This document shows, one piece after another, positions 28,801 to 38,100 of a stretch of 64,000 nucleotides of DNA (position 1 is the first letter of the stretch; every line of letters starts with the position of its first letter). A model generated the notes under the pieces. That model saw only the letters and a list, made by a program, of their open reading frames with translations. It did no database searches and was not told the origin of the DNA. The position numbers were made by a program, and so were the translations under genes. The stretch comes from JAHQVK01 sp036788295 (GTDB lineage: Bacteria > Myxococcota > Kuafuiibacteriia > Kuafuiibacteriales > Kuafuiibacteriaceae). The DNA is taken from assembly GCA_036788295.1 (NCBI GenBank), contig DAIQNR010000011.1:1-64000 (forward strand), given 5' to 3'.

Positions 28801-29802
28801 TGCTCAGGGTACCTCGGAGGTTCCCCCTGCGTCGATGCGTCCACGTCGGAAGAAACCCAAGACCTGCGGTTCATGACCTGCCCGATTTCCGCCGCGCCCT
28901 CGGTCTTCACCGAGGGTGGAGTGTTCCGAAGCATGTATTTCGGGGACGAGTGCGGTCAGATTTGGTCGGTCGCGCTCGATGTGGCCGGGTCCCAGTGGCG
29001 GGTACGCCGCCTTCTCTCCACCAACAACGTCGAGGATGATGGCCTGGTGCGAGTGGGCGAATCACGCAGCTTCCGAAAGATATTCTCCTCGGTGGACCTC
29101 GTGCTCTCGACCTGCACGGGTCGACGGTCTACGGGGGTATACTTTGGGACCGGCAACGCGCAGCGTCCAAGCGCAACCGGGACTGGGACCGGGGGCGATG
29201 CGCTACGCAACTTGGACGACCCGGCCCTGACCCAGATCACCGCGTCCGCTCGAGGGTTTCAAGCGGACGTGGTCGGTGTGGTATGGGACTCGAACTCCGT
29301 GCCGCTCGGCGGCTACACGCTGGACGACCTCGAAAACGCGACGGTCGCGGACACCATCGATCCTTATTCGGAGTCGGGTTCCCGGGGGTTCTTCCTCGAG
29401 CTGGAAGACAACGAGATGGTTCTTCGATCGCCGCTGGTGTTCGATGCCACGGCGTTCATCGAGACCTACCGGACCGTTGATCCGGCAACGGAGTGCGAAG
29501 ACGCCTCTGGGGTCGTTCAGGTCTATGGGTTCGACAACTGCACGGCCGCGGCGTTTGGGGGCGACGGGCGTTTGCTCGAGCGGCAGACCGACGTACTCCC
29601 CGGCAGCGGGCTGTCGGTTGTCGTCCCCCCCAGCTCGATGGGGGCGGAGGCGTCAGGGCCGATGGTCGTCAGCAGCTTGCGCGGTCGAACGTCGAGCGGT
29701 GAACCCGCCGGGGCGAACCTTCTGAACCGCCGAGACGGTGGGCCAAGGCGAAACTCGATGCGGTTGATCATGTGGAGAAGCAACGTGGAGGAAAGCCGAT
29801 GA
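25882..29802 (+). CDS. PilY1-like type IV pilus-associated adhesin
   Basis: A 1306-residue exported protein. The start (ATG 25882, GAAGG upstream) leads into a short hydrophobic signal-like segment. A von Willebrand A domain (about 35-340) has the MIDAS DMSGSM and VLMTDG. The C-terminal two thirds resemble the PilY1/PilC propeller: YFDGGMSLHHEDDDQDN, GFGRGGAGYLMFPV, a GDECGQIW motif and YFGTGNAQRP. Cysteines are numerous, suggesting disulfides. PilY1 proteins sit at pilus tips and aid assembly and adhesion. No pilin or minor-pilin genes are nearby. Its stop overlaps the next gene (ATGA). Confidence 0.85.
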   Translation: MPGIPSLLLASGVLTGQALPERLPDQLDLLRAADRTPMVRLVLDMSGSMVQNHEAGPETQCGWYLANRLGELQYPNGDLLSRIDLLLASLTGCRSEFDGILDRWFDRIVFAVDTYAGAAARPQTVEEIFPWPPGLQTNTDIAAIESVLLGPGTAGIQDFWSTPLISAHQFTASRFLSLTDATTRQCRPNAIVLMTDGVGNNPAEVTYSNVTGAPQGARDEGGCYSPTLFSNDGLVLRSGGCSGTQYTPPHGDVAAAYLFGPLDPLQPRANALPQLSGPDPKPIRTYTVGFLVGGGPNYASNRLLGDMARAGGGTYLSADNFEQLYDAFDRIMSQIMANAEASFQAPAQERVGLFSGNSVYRSSFLGVAEGPWVGNVKKHCQFPSEEDRLGANGDRCAFEWVDGEWVANPTPEDEWFGGRATGTNAGGAGAVVYRRLGGFDSNPAPGVDSARIRDIRTWVPGTANFIEVVPQSTDFTESESFALTPCEHFALIHKLHGFTFDTTACRRADNPEPVAFDLWPLADSPYGGQVVLRYGDCDAGDPCLLARTSNTGMLQFFDSGFGNEVVSLVPPEFFRPNNVTHHRLLDVMRQPTLEFTRRHYFDGGMSLHHEDDDQDNVIGPAERALLIAGFGRGGAGYLMFPVQNLGTQTFQDAANGPRGIFRDTDTVFRDLQDTWAAPWTGQFPTDSGNEWVAIFPTGHQAALDAPRAELGRVTSGALAPSGDTEDAPFAVDCTDLQARTGIEGLTRNLRPEECAMPTPQEICLAQFDAATCAALGSGCSACGAETTADCLAAPFFAAPPFCYNWPGYQALTPELFRDYGVVSMIPLSISLGPVQYRDGHSRAIAYRIRFSRMNLQPGDEILILSQDGVVVDRFEGVADNGRLESTWIRSPSFSLRFYTSGNPMDAVPNLDGYGIAGVDVVRDFDPGASPGEARPGIYIVDIDEWEAAPSYESLPAPGNVRQASLVRARISSDCSGYLGGSPCVDASTSEETQDLRFMTCPISAAPSVFTEGGVFRSMYFGDECGQIWSVALDVAGSQWRVRRLLSTNNVEDDGLVRVGESRSFRKIFSSVDLVLSTCTGRRSTGVYFGTGNAQRPSATGTGTGGDALRNLDDPALTQITASARGFQADVVGVVWDSNSVPLGGYTLDDLENATVADTIDPYSESGSRGFFLELEDNEMVLRSPLVFDATAFIETYRTVDPATECEDASGVVQVYGFDNCTAAAFGGDGRLLERQTDVLPGSGLSVVVPPSSMGAEASGPMVVSSLRGRTSSGEPAGANLLNRRDGGPRRNSMRLIMWRSNVEESR

Positions 29803-30278
29803 AGTGGCGTCCGTTCTTTTTCTTGCTGGCGCTTTGGGCGCCGGCGGGGGCCTTCGCGCAAGCAGACCCCATGCCCGAAAACGAGGCCCCCGAGTCGGGA
29901 AATGCCGCCTTGGTCCAGGCGGCGCGCTCGCCCGGCCCCTCCTACGGCGGTCCCCGCACTCGTTTCGACATCCCGCGGGCGCAAGGGCCCCGTCCGGTCG
30001 TGGTCATTCACGGCATCGTGGCCGGCGGTGGCGACGGAGTTGTGCGCATCGAACGCCCCGTTCCGCTCGAGGCGAGGCAGGCGCTCTCGAAGCGCATGGC
30101 CCGCCCTCTCCGCTCGATTCACGAAAAGACCGTGCGGATGCTCGGGATGGGGGCGCTGTCCGACGACGAGCTGCGGAAATGGAATGGGCAGTGGGTGGAG
30201 TTGGAGGCCCTCTCCGAGGGCAGAGGGGCGTTCACGGTCCTCTCGATCCGCCCTTGGCAACCGCCGCCCGAGCCCTGA
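29799..30278 (+). CDS. Small exported protein coupled to the PilY1-like gene
   Basis: A 159-residue protein with a signal peptide (MKWRPFFFLLALWAPAGAFA, cleavage probably after AFA-QA). The mature part is Pro/Arg-rich, with VVVIHGIVAGGGDGVVRIERP and a hydrophilic C-terminus. No domain is recognised. ATG 29799 overlaps the PilY1-like stop as ATGA, so it is likely a partner in export or assembly; that is inference. Its last 47 bases overlap the 3-prime end of the convergent HAD gene. Confidence 0.7.
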   Translation: MKWRPFFFLLALWAPAGAFAQADPMPENEAPESGNAALVQAARSPGPSYGGPRTRFDIPRAQGPRPVVVIHGIVAGGGDGVVRIERPVPLEARQALSKRMARPLRSIHEKTVRMLGMGALSDDELRKWNGQWVELEALSEGRGAFTVLSIRPWQPPPEP

Positions 30279-31059
30279 GCAAAGCGGCGGCCGCCTCGGT
30301 GAACCCGACGCCCGACTCACATCTGGTGATGAACTTGGGAGCTGCCGACATGGTCGGGAGGAAACGCGCCACGTTCGCTACCCCGATCGATACACGGAAC
30401 GCCGCGAAGGCCGGTGCGTCGTTGGGGCTGTCGCCCAGGTAGACCGCGCGGGGGTCTTGTGGCGGGGGTAGGGACCAGGCGCGAGACGCCTCGAGCAGCA
30501 TCGTCAGCTTGTCGTGGGTGCCAAACCATCCGTTGACGTGAATGGAGCTGACCTTGGCCTTTGCGCCTTCGGCGTTGAAGATCTCGACGATTCGGTCCAC
30601 CTCGGCCGCAGAGAGAGGAGTCACGTCCTCGCAGTGATCCACGGCGAGGTCGAAGATGCGATAGCGCTGGTCGGAAGCCAGAGCGGCCCCGGGTACTTCG
30701 GCGAGGATCTTCTCCGCGAGCCGCTCGAGCCGGAGGCGGTTGGCTTCGATTTCCTGTGGAGGCAGGGCCCAGAGCGTCTCCATCCGGCGTTGTCGTCGGT
30801 GGTACCTCATGGCCAGCCCCCCGTTCTCGCCGATGACCGCGGCCACCGGCCACATCCGGGCGATGTGGTCGCACCAGCCCGCTGGCCGCCCGGTGACCGG
30901 CACGACCTGGATTCCGGCTCGGTCGAGCCGCTCCAGGGATGCATAGGCGTCGGCGGTGAGCATGCCGTCCGTGGTCAAAGTGTCATCGATGTCCGTGAAG
31001 ACACACCCGATGCCGGCGGCAACCGGCTCCGAAAGCTCCGACAGAGGCTTTGGGATCAT
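30232..31059 (-). CDS. HAD-superfamily Cof-type phosphatase
   Basis: A 275-residue HAD IIB hydrolase. Motif I is FTDIDDTLT (nucleophile Asp), motif II is in VVPVTGRP, and the C-terminal motif III/IV is AVYLGDSPNDAPAF. The cap region (about 95-190) is of the sugar-phosphate type. Relatives act on mannosyl-3-phosphoglycerate, sucrose-6-phosphate or similar; the substrate cannot be read from sequence. The ATG at 31059 overlaps the stop of the Rieske gene (ATGA). Confidence 0.85.
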   Translation of the reverse strand: MIPKPLSELSEPVAAGIGCVFTDIDDTLTTDGMLTADAYASLERLDRAGIQVVPVTGRPAGWCDHIARMWPVAAVIGENGGLAMRYHRRQRRMETLWALPPQEIEANRLRLERLAEKILAEVPGAALASDQRYRIFDLAVDHCEDVTPLSAAEVDRIVEIFNAEGAKAKVSSIHVNGWFGTHDKLTMLLEASRAWSLPPPQDPRAVYLGDSPNDAPAFAAFRVSIGVANVARFLPTMSAAPKFITRCESGVGFTEAAAALLRARAAVAKGGSRGP

Positions 31060-32150
31060 AGACGCATCTCCACATCCCGCCGGTGCGGGGGCACGGGCTT
31101 TCCGAGGCGTTTGTAATCGAGCAGAAGGGAGATGTGCGCGCCTACCAGGTCCAGCTCGGTCGACACCGGACGAAGGCCAGGAAACCGCGCTCGGTTTCCC
31201 GTCAGCGCTTCGAGGATCCATGCGTCCTGCGCAAGCACCCGGCGCGCAAACGGGCCGGCGACCGCGAGCGCGAGACCGCTGAAGTAGCCCAGGCGAAGGT
31301 TCGCGAGCGTCACGACCCGGGTCTCGGTGGGGCTGCTGGGGGTGAGCGCGTTCACCAAGAGAAGATGGTGGCTTCCCAGGCGATATTCCACCTCCGCGAG
31401 GCAGGGCAGGCGGAACCGGTCGATGTGCTCCAGGGTTCGAGCCCTGGGAGCGAGCAGACGCCCGAGCAGGCCGCTCGGCGCGGTCTCTCCCTCGAACCGC
31501 GCGGTGACCGAGTCGGCGGACCGCTCGACCTCGACCCGAACCCGGCGAGACGGCGCGCCTCGAAACCAGCCGCGGTGCAAAAAGCCGGTGTGAGGGACGT
31601 CCAAGATGTTCTCGGCGGTGTCCACGAACCCGGCCGGCATGAGGCTCACCTGCATGACATGGGCATAGTTTGGGTTCTGCCAGACCGGGATGGAGGGCGG
31701 CGGCTGCTCTGGAGGCTCGCGCTCACCGCAAACCCACACGAGGCCGTCCGCTTCGGCCACTGGCCTCGGTTCGGCATGAAACGCCTTGGATGGCCCCCCA
31801 TCGCATCGCGACGGGATCTCGAGGCAAGCACCGTCCGACCCGAACAGCCACCCGTGGTACGCGCACCGAAGGCCCCCGGCCTCCACCCGCCCCAGGGACA
31901 GCGGTGCGCCGCGGTGCGGACATCGGTCGACCAGGGCGCCGAACTCGGTCCCGGACCAGAAGACGACGAGCGGCGTCCCGTGGACCGTCAGGCCGATCGG
32001 TCGCCGGCGAATGCGCCGGGCGACCCCGGCCAGGTACCAGGCCCGAGCGATCGCCCCCCCGGTGGTCTCCACCGAGAGACGATGGCTGCTGCGGCCAGAG
32101 CGGGCAAAGGAAAGGCTCCGGTGTTCGCCGCCGAGCCCGCGGTTGTCCAT
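31056..32150 (-). CDS. Rieske [2Fe-2S] oxygenase-type protein
   Basis: About 364 residues. The N-terminal Rieske domain has the two ligand pairs CPHRG and CAYHGW. The remainder resembles the ring-hydroxylating/PaO catalytic half: ENILDVPHTGFLHRG carries a plausible non-haem iron triad. It looks like a class of oxygenase with unknown substrate; a reductase partner is not nearby. Start uncertain: ATG 32150 or GTG 32072 (just before the WYLAGVARR start of the domain); neither has a strong ribosome binding site. The gene is divergent from radA across 26 bases and coupled to the HAD phosphatase. Confidence 0.82.
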   Translation of the reverse strand: MDNRGLGGEHRSLSFARSGRSSHRLSVETTGGAIARAWYLAGVARRIRRRPIGLTVHGTPLVVFWSGTEFGALVDRCPHRGAPLSLGRVEAGGLRCAYHGWLFGSDGACLEIPSRCDGGPSKAFHAEPRPVAEADGLVWVCGEREPPEQPPPSIPVWQNPNYAHVMQVSLMPAGFVDTAENILDVPHTGFLHRGWFRGAPSRRVRVEVERSADSVTARFEGETAPSGLLGRLLAPRARTLEHIDRFRLPCLAEVEYRLGSHHLLLVNALTPSSPTETRVVTLANLRLGYFSGLALAVAGPFARRVLAQDAWILEALTGNRARFPGLRPVSTELDLVGAHISLLLDYKRLGKPVPPHRRDVEMRL

Positions 32151-32176
32151 GGCCGCGGGTCGTGGCACGGACCGAC

Positions 32177-33547
32177 ATGGCCAAGGCGAAGACCGAGTAT
32201 CGCTGCGGCGCCTGTGGATACCGGTCGGCCAAGTGGCTCGGCCGCTGTCCCGGGTGCGAGGCATGGAACTCGTTTGCCGAGGAGACCCAGGCCAGGAAAA
32301 AATCGGCCGACCATCGGGCGTTTCGCCTGCCGCCCGGTCCGGCTCGCCCGGTCCCGTTGCAGGAGGTCTCGGCGTCGAGGGTCCAGCGCCGGTCCACCCA
32401 CATGAAGGAGCTGGACCGGGTCCTGGGCGGAGGACTGACCGCGGGTTCGTTGGTCCTCTTGGGCGGCGACCCCGGCATCGGCAAGAGCACGCTGCTGCTG
32501 CAATGCCTCGCTTTGTTGGCGGAGGCAGGCAGGCCCGCCATCTATGTCACCGGCGAGGAGTCGGCGGACCAGGTTCGAATGCGGGCCGACCGGCTGGGCA
32601 TTACCTCGCCCGACCTGCAGGTCTTGGCCGACACCCGCGCCGACGCCGTGGTCTCGGCGGTCGAGGGGGCGAGCGCGGTGGTGGTGGACTCCATCCAGGC
32701 CCTCTTCGACCCAGCGCTCGAGAGCGTCCCTGGGTCCGTCTCGCAGATCCGCGAAGTCGCAGCGAAGTTCCTCCATTTCGCCAAGACCACCGGCATCCCC
32801 GTCATTCTCGTGGGCCACGTGACGAAGGATGGGGCGCTCGCCGGACCCCGAGTGCTCGAGCACCTGGTGGATACGGTCCTGTACTTCGAGCAGTCTCTGG
32901 GCGGGCCCTATCGGATCCTCCGGGCCCACAAGAACCGGTTCGGATCGACCCAGGAGGTCGGCGTGTTCGAGATGGGGTCTCGGGGCCTGCAGGAGGTCGA
33001 GAACCCGTCCGCGCTCTTTCTCGCCGAGCGTCCGCAGGGCGTCCCCGGTTCGGTGGTGATGCCAGCGCTCGAGGGCAGCCGCCCCATTTTGGTGGAGGTT
33101 CAGGCCCTCGTCAGCCCCACCGAGCTCGGGACGCCGCGGCGGACGTGCCTAGGCTTCGATGGTGCGCGGGCCTCCCTGCTCGTGGCGGTGCTCGAGCAGC
33201 GCGCCGATCTTCAGCTGCGGGGTTGCGACGTCTTCCTCAACGTCGCTGGGGGACTCAGGCTCGCCGAGCCGGCGGCCGACCTCGCGGTCGCGGTCGCGCT
33301 CGCGAGCGCCCACCTGCGCCGGCCCGTGCCTCCCGACATGGTGGTCTTCGGAGAGCTCGGCCTCGCCGGGGAGCTGCGCTCGGTGCAGCAGCGCGACCTC
33401 CGCCTGGGCGAGGCGGAAAAGCTAGGCTTCGAATCCGCGCTCCTGCCCGCGGCCGGAGGACCGCCAGCGCGCTCGCGGATCCGCTGCGTCGCCACCCACC
33501 GAATCGACGAAGCCCTCGACTTCGCGCTCCACGGCGCGGATCGTTGA
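32177..33547 (+). CDS. radA: DNA repair protein RadA
   Basis: A 456-residue RadA/Sms, a RecA-like ATPase that promotes branch migration and helicase activity in recombination. The N-terminal zinc finger is YRCGACGYRSAKWLGRCPGC (four Cys). Walker A is GGDPGIGKST, the RadA-specific motif is KNRFG, and a Lon-protease-like C-terminal domain (about 280-456) follows. Start ATG 32177 lies at the zinc finger. It is divergent from the Rieske gene. Confidence 0.97.
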   Translation: MAKAKTEYRCGACGYRSAKWLGRCPGCEAWNSFAEETQARKKSADHRAFRLPPGPARPVPLQEVSASRVQRRSTHMKELDRVLGGGLTAGSLVLLGGDPGIGKSTLLLQCLALLAEAGRPAIYVTGEESADQVRMRADRLGITSPDLQVLADTRADAVVSAVEGASAVVVDSIQALFDPALESVPGSVSQIREVAAKFLHFAKTTGIPVILVGHVTKDGALAGPRVLEHLVDTVLYFEQSLGGPYRILRAHKNRFGSTQEVGVFEMGSRGLQEVENPSALFLAERPQGVPGSVVMPALEGSRPILVEVQALVSPTELGTPRRTCLGFDGARASLLVAVLEQRADLQLRGCDVFLNVAGGLRLAEPAADLAVAVALASAHLRRPVPPDMVVFGELGLAGELRSVQQRDLRLGEAEKLGFESALLPAAGGPPARSRIRCVATHRIDEALDFALHGADR

Positions 33548-33578
33548 CCAGGGGAGGCCAGCCGGAGAAGGTCCGGCC

Positions 33579-33929
33579 ATGGACCGGGACGAGTTGAAGC
33601 GGGTCGTGCGCGAAGTGCTGCGGGAGGAGAACGCCTACGGATTCGTCCCTCTGGGTCAGCGCTGGCGGGAGGGCACGATGGTGCTTCAGCCCCGGGACCC
33701 GAACCTGCAGAGCAAGGAGGTCCCCCTCGAGACCTTCTTTCACAAGGTGGTCATGGTACGAGACCGCCTCCGCGTGCTCGAGCAGAAGGTCAACGCCCAC
33801 CCCAACCTGAGCGACCAGGAAAAGGTGGAGCTTCAGCAGTACGTCAGCAAGGTCTACGGCTCGCTCACGACGTTCAATGTCCTGTTTGCCGATGAATCGG
33901 ACGGCTTCGGCAGCGGAGCGACGGGATGA
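33579..33929 (+). CDS. Conserved-looking hypothetical protein
   Basis: A 116-residue acidic protein with a helical core (MDRDELKRVVREVLREE, KVVMVRDRLRVLEQKVNAHP, SDQEKVELQQYVSKVYGSL). It has no signal or membrane helix, and I recognise no family. It lies 31 bases after radA and is ATGA-coupled to the next gene, forming a radA-unknown-lipoprotein run. The amphipathic helices suggest a small scaffold; function unknown. Confidence 0.72.
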   Translation: MDRDELKRVVREVLREENAYGFVPLGQRWREGTMVLQPRDPNLQSKEVPLETFFHKVVMVRDRLRVLEQKVNAHPNLSDQEKVELQQYVSKVYGSLTTFNVLFADESDGFGSGATG

Positions 33930-34420
33930 GATCCTTGATGGCAGGGTGGCTCGTCGCAGCGGCCGCGGCCGGGGCCTGCGCGGGCAGCTCGCAGGATCTC
34001 ATGGGCGGCCTGCAGCAGTCGGTCGAAGCCTACAACCGGGCGTTTCGCTGGAAAAACTATCCTCTCGCCGCGAACTACCTGCTGTCCGACGAACGGGCCG
34101 ACTTCCTGGAGCGGTTCGAGGAAGATGACAAGAACCTGCACGTCGAGGGCTTTCAGGTCCTCTCCGTGCATTTCGAGTCCCCGGAGCTGGCGCGGGTCTC
34201 GGTGCGGTACCGGTACATGATGCTCCCGTCGGTGACCCTGCAGCAGCGGGTCCTCACCCAGCAGTGGGCCAAGATGGGGGAAGGGTGGCTGCTCGAGCGA
34301 GAGGAGCCGCGGCTGCTTCCCCCGCGGCCGAAGAAGGACGACGGCTCACAAGATCCAGACGCCTTTGGCGGACAGGGCCCGGAGGAGGCCGGCGGCCGCG
34401 GCCCAGGAAGCAGCCGCTGA
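33926..34420 (+). CDS. Small exported lipoprotein-like protein
   Basis: A 164-residue protein with an N-terminal hydrophobic segment ending AAAGACAGSS; the Cys could be a lipobox Cys, although the preceding residues are not canonical. The mature region is an SnoaL/NTF2-like candidate (VEAYNRAFRWKNYPLAANYL, RVSVRYRYMMLP), and the last 35 residues are Pro/Gly/Asp-rich. Coupled to the preceding gene by ATGA overlap. Function unknown. Confidence 0.7.
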   Translation: MRSLMAGWLVAAAAAGACAGSSQDLMGGLQQSVEAYNRAFRWKNYPLAANYLLSDERADFLERFEEDDKNLHVEGFQVLSVHFESPELARVSVRYRYMMLPSVTLQQRVLTQQWAKMGEGWLLEREEPRLLPPRPKKDDGSQDPDAFGGQGPEEAGGRGPGSSR

Positions 34421-34557
34421 CCGGGCGAACGCGCCAGCGACGACCGTCCAGCGTAGCTCGGTACAGAAGCTGCGGCCCGCCTCGGACCGACAGGACGAGG
34501 CCTTCGCCCCGCCCCCGCCCTTCGCGGCGGCCCCGCACGGCTCAGGAGCCCTTCAGC

Positions 34558-35037
34558 TCAAAAGGGGATGTCCCCGTCGTCGATCCGCGGCTCCTCGTCG
34601 TAGGGCGGCGGGTTGTCCTGGCGGGGCCGGGGCCGGCGTTCCCGGTTCTCGTCGTAGGCGTTCGTATCGCGGGGCGGCCGGTACTCGCCCCCCCCGGCCC
34701 CATCGCGGGAGCCGAGGAAGGTCACATTCTGGGCCACGATCTCGGTGGTGAACCGCTTCTGGCCGCTCTGGTCGTCCCACTCCCTCGTCTGGATGCGTCC
34801 CTCGACGTGCACCGAGCGCCCCTTGCGGAGGTACTCCCCGCACAGCTCGGCGAGCCGGCCGAAGACGACGATGCGGTGCCACTCGGTGCGCTCCTGCCGC
34901 TCCCCGGTGCCCTTGTCGTTCCAGGACTCCGAGGTGGCGATCCGGAAGTTCACGACCGCCGCACCCCCTTGCGAGTACCGAACCTCGGGGTCGGCACCGA
35001 GGTTTCCGATGAGAAAGACTTTGTTCAAGCTTGCCAT
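34558..35037 (-). CDS. ssb: Single-stranded DNA-binding protein
   Basis: A 159-residue SSB. The OB fold (1-110) starts SLNKVFLIGNLGADPEVRY and includes TEWHRIVVFGRLAE and GRSVHVEGRIQTREW. A flexible Arg/Pro/Gly linker leads to the conserved acidic tip DDGDIPF, which binds partner proteins. Start ATG 35037. About 84 bases separate it from the SNF2 gene upstream on the same strand. Confidence 0.97.
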   Translation of the reverse strand: MASLNKVFLIGNLGADPEVRYSQGGAAVVNFRIATSESWNDKGTGERQERTEWHRIVVFGRLAELCGEYLRKGRSVHVEGRIQTREWDDQSGQKRFTTEIVAQNVTFLGSRDGAGGGEYRPPRDTNAYDENRERRPRPRQDNPPPYDEEPRIDDGDIPF

Positions 35038-35121
35038 ATGGGTTCTCCGTCTTGGGGCCGGCGCGGATGCGCGCCATCGGCCCGGCTCGCCCTCGGTTGT
35101 CGGGGTCTCGGTCCGTACACG

Positions 35122-38100
35122 TCAACGTGCGGGTTTTTGAACTTCATTGGAGAGTTCGGCGCCAGGGAGGATGAGGTCGAGCAGCTCTTCGAGCGACCAC
35201 TTCGCGTCCGCCGGCGCGGCGCCGTCGAGGAGCGCGGCCGCCATGGCCCGCTTTTCGCCTTGAAGGGCGAGCACCCGCTCCTCGACCGTGCCCCGGGTCA
35301 GGTATCGATAGGCGAAGACCGGTCGGACCTGGCCGAGGCGATGGGCCCGGTCCACCGCCTGTGCCTCGACGGCCGGGTTCCACCACGGGTCGAGCAGAAA
35401 CACATAGTCGGCGGCGGTCAGGTTGAGTCCGAAGCCGCCGGCGCGAAGGCTGATGAGGAACACGGTGCAGTCGGGGTCGCTTTGGAACGACCGCACCGCT
35501 CCTTCGCGGTCTTGGGTCTTGCCGTCGAGCCAGGCGTACCTCACGCCCCGCTGATCGAGCCGCTCGCGGACGAGCTCGAGCAGACGGACGAACTGGGAGA
35601 AGACGAGCGCCTTGTGGTCTTCCTCTCGAAGCTCGATGAGCTGGTCGAGCAGCGCGTCGAGCTTGGCCGAGCTCCGGCCCCGCCAGCTCGGATCGAGCAG
35701 GGCCGGATGGCAAGCCGCCTGGCGGAGGCGGAGCAGCGCCTCGAGCGCGGCCGCCTTGGTGACCGTGCCTGCGTTCGACAAGCCTCCGGCGAGCCGAAGG
35801 CGGAGGGCTTCGTAAAAGGACCGCTCCTCCGGGGATGGCTCGCACATCACGATCCGCTCCGTCTTCTCCGGGAGCTCGGTCAAGACCTGGCCTTTTCGCC
35901 TTCGAAGCAGGAGCGGGGCCACGCCGCGGGCGACCAAGGGGAGCGCATCCCCGCCGGCGAGCCGCTCGAAGGCCCGGCACTCTCCAAGAAGCCGCGGGTT
36001 CAGGAACTCGAAGATCGACCACAGCTCGCCGGGGCGGTTCTCGACCGGGGTCCCGGTCAAGGCGAGCCGATGGCGGGCGCGGAGCCGCCGGACGGCCTTC
36101 GTCCCCCTCGCGCTCGGGTTCTTGATGAGGTGGGCTTCATCGAGGATCACCCGGAAAAAAGCCACCTCGGCCAGCTTGTCGGCATCCCGGCGCACCGTGC
36201 CGTAGGTGGTGATCACCAGGTCCCCAGGTCCTAGGTCCTCGAGCACGCTCACCCGCTCCGGCCCGTGGTAGGCGCGGACCCGAAGACCGGGCGCGAACCG
36301 CTCGGCCTCCTCTTGCCACGAAAACAAGAGGCTGCGGGGGGCGACCACCAGGGTGGGCCCGCCGCCATCGGCGAGCAGCGCCAGCACCTGCACCGTCTTT
36401 CCGAGGCCCATGTCGTCGGCCAGGCACCCCCCGAGCTCGAGGCGCTCGAGCGCCTGCATCCACCCGAGACCGACCTGCTGGTACAGCCGCAGCTCGCCCC
36501 GAAAGCTGGGCGGTGGCGGTACGGGAGAGATCTGCAGGGCCGCCTCCGCGGCGAGCGCCCCCCGCTCGAAGCTCGGGTCCGCCCGGACCGAATAGCCGTC
36601 GAGCAGGCGCTGGAACAAAAACGCCTGGGTCGAGCCAAATTGCAGCTCGTCCCCCGAGATTCGGGCGAGCGCGCCCAGCGCGCGCAGCCGCCGCTCGTCG
36701 TTTTCGCCCAAGATCCCGTCGGCCCCCGTCGGGAGCGGCACTCGGCTGCCGGTGGCCGCCGCTCGAACCGCCGCCGCCACCGAAACGGTCGAATCCCCGA
36801 ACGCTACCGCTCCCTTCAGCAAAAACCCGCCGTCGCCGCCGGGGCGCACGTCCATCGGGCCGACCAGGCCGCGCAGGAGCCGAACTCCCGCTCGCTCGGC
36901 CTCCCCCCCTTCCCGCAAGACCAGGTCCTCGAGCTGCCGCCGGGCGGCGGAAGCGACCGAGAGCGTCTCCCCCGCCGGATCCGCACCCGCCGCGACCAGC
37001 CGGGAGAGCCACCGGGCCTCGGCCTCGAAGTGCCTCGGGATGACGGTTAGGTGCTCGTGATCGACCCACAGGGCCGGGCCTCGGTCCGGGTCGGCTTCGT
37101 GGGCTCCGTAGAGGAAAGAGATGCGGAGCTCTGCCCTGGACCGGAGGTCTTCCGGGCCACCTCGCAGCACCGGGACCGGAGGCCGAGCCTCGACTCGAAA
37201 CCCATCGATCGGGGCCGCGAACTCGATGGGCGGCAGCGACGGGAGCCGGGCGAGGGCTTCGAAGAGTTCAGCCGGCGGCACGTCCGAGACCACCAGCGGC
37301 CCGCTTCGCCGCTCGTCTCTCATCCACGCCGCCGCCCGGTCGAGGTCGATCGCTTCCACGTGGTCGGCGACGATCATCCATCCTTCGGGGAGGATCGCCG
37401 ACGCCTCCGACAGCGGGAGGTCATCGTCGTTGCGCCTCAGCCGAACGGAGATCCGGGTGCGCTGATCGGAGCGTTCGAACCGGAGGATGGGGACCCACGG
37501 GACGCCCTCCTCGAAGCGGAGCGGAGGTCCCCGAGGGTGCAGCCGCAGGTGGCCGCACAGCGCGGAGAACAACGCGCGCTGGATGCCGGGCAAGATCCTG
37601 CGCCCGCTGAGCCCCTCCGCGGGGGGCGGGCAGGCGAGCCAGAGCTCGACTCCCGGCCGAAGCTCCGGAGGGACCCGAAAGACATCGGACCACTCGAGCG
37701 CGATGGCCGTCGGCTCCCGAAGCGGACGGACCTGAAGCGCGGCCACCACCGGCGCCCCCGCCGCTTCCGACGCGGCGAGGTCGAGCACGAAGCGGAGGTC
37801 CTCGAGCGCCGGCTCCGGCTGTCGCATCGAAGTCTTCGTCGCGAGCCGCGTGAGGGCCTCGATCCGGAGCCGCCAGGGGCGCTCGGTCGAGGCTTCGAAG
37901 AAGTCGTCCTCCCCGAGGGGGAGCTCGTCCCTCAGGGAGACGACGTCGACCGCTCGGCTCGGGCGCTCGGTGCGCACAGAAGCCACCGCGAGCAGCGCCC
38001 CGAAGACGTGCTCGCAGAACTGGCCTCGCCCGAACCCGGCGCACTGGCACCGGACCCCGAGCCGGTCTCGAGCCTCGAGCTCGGAGAAATCGATGGCCAC

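Noticed and set aside
34254..34538. Minus-strand frame of 94 residues after ssb
   Set aside because: It is antisense to the lipoprotein's C-terminus, has an Arg/Gly-rich composition and lacks a convincing start.
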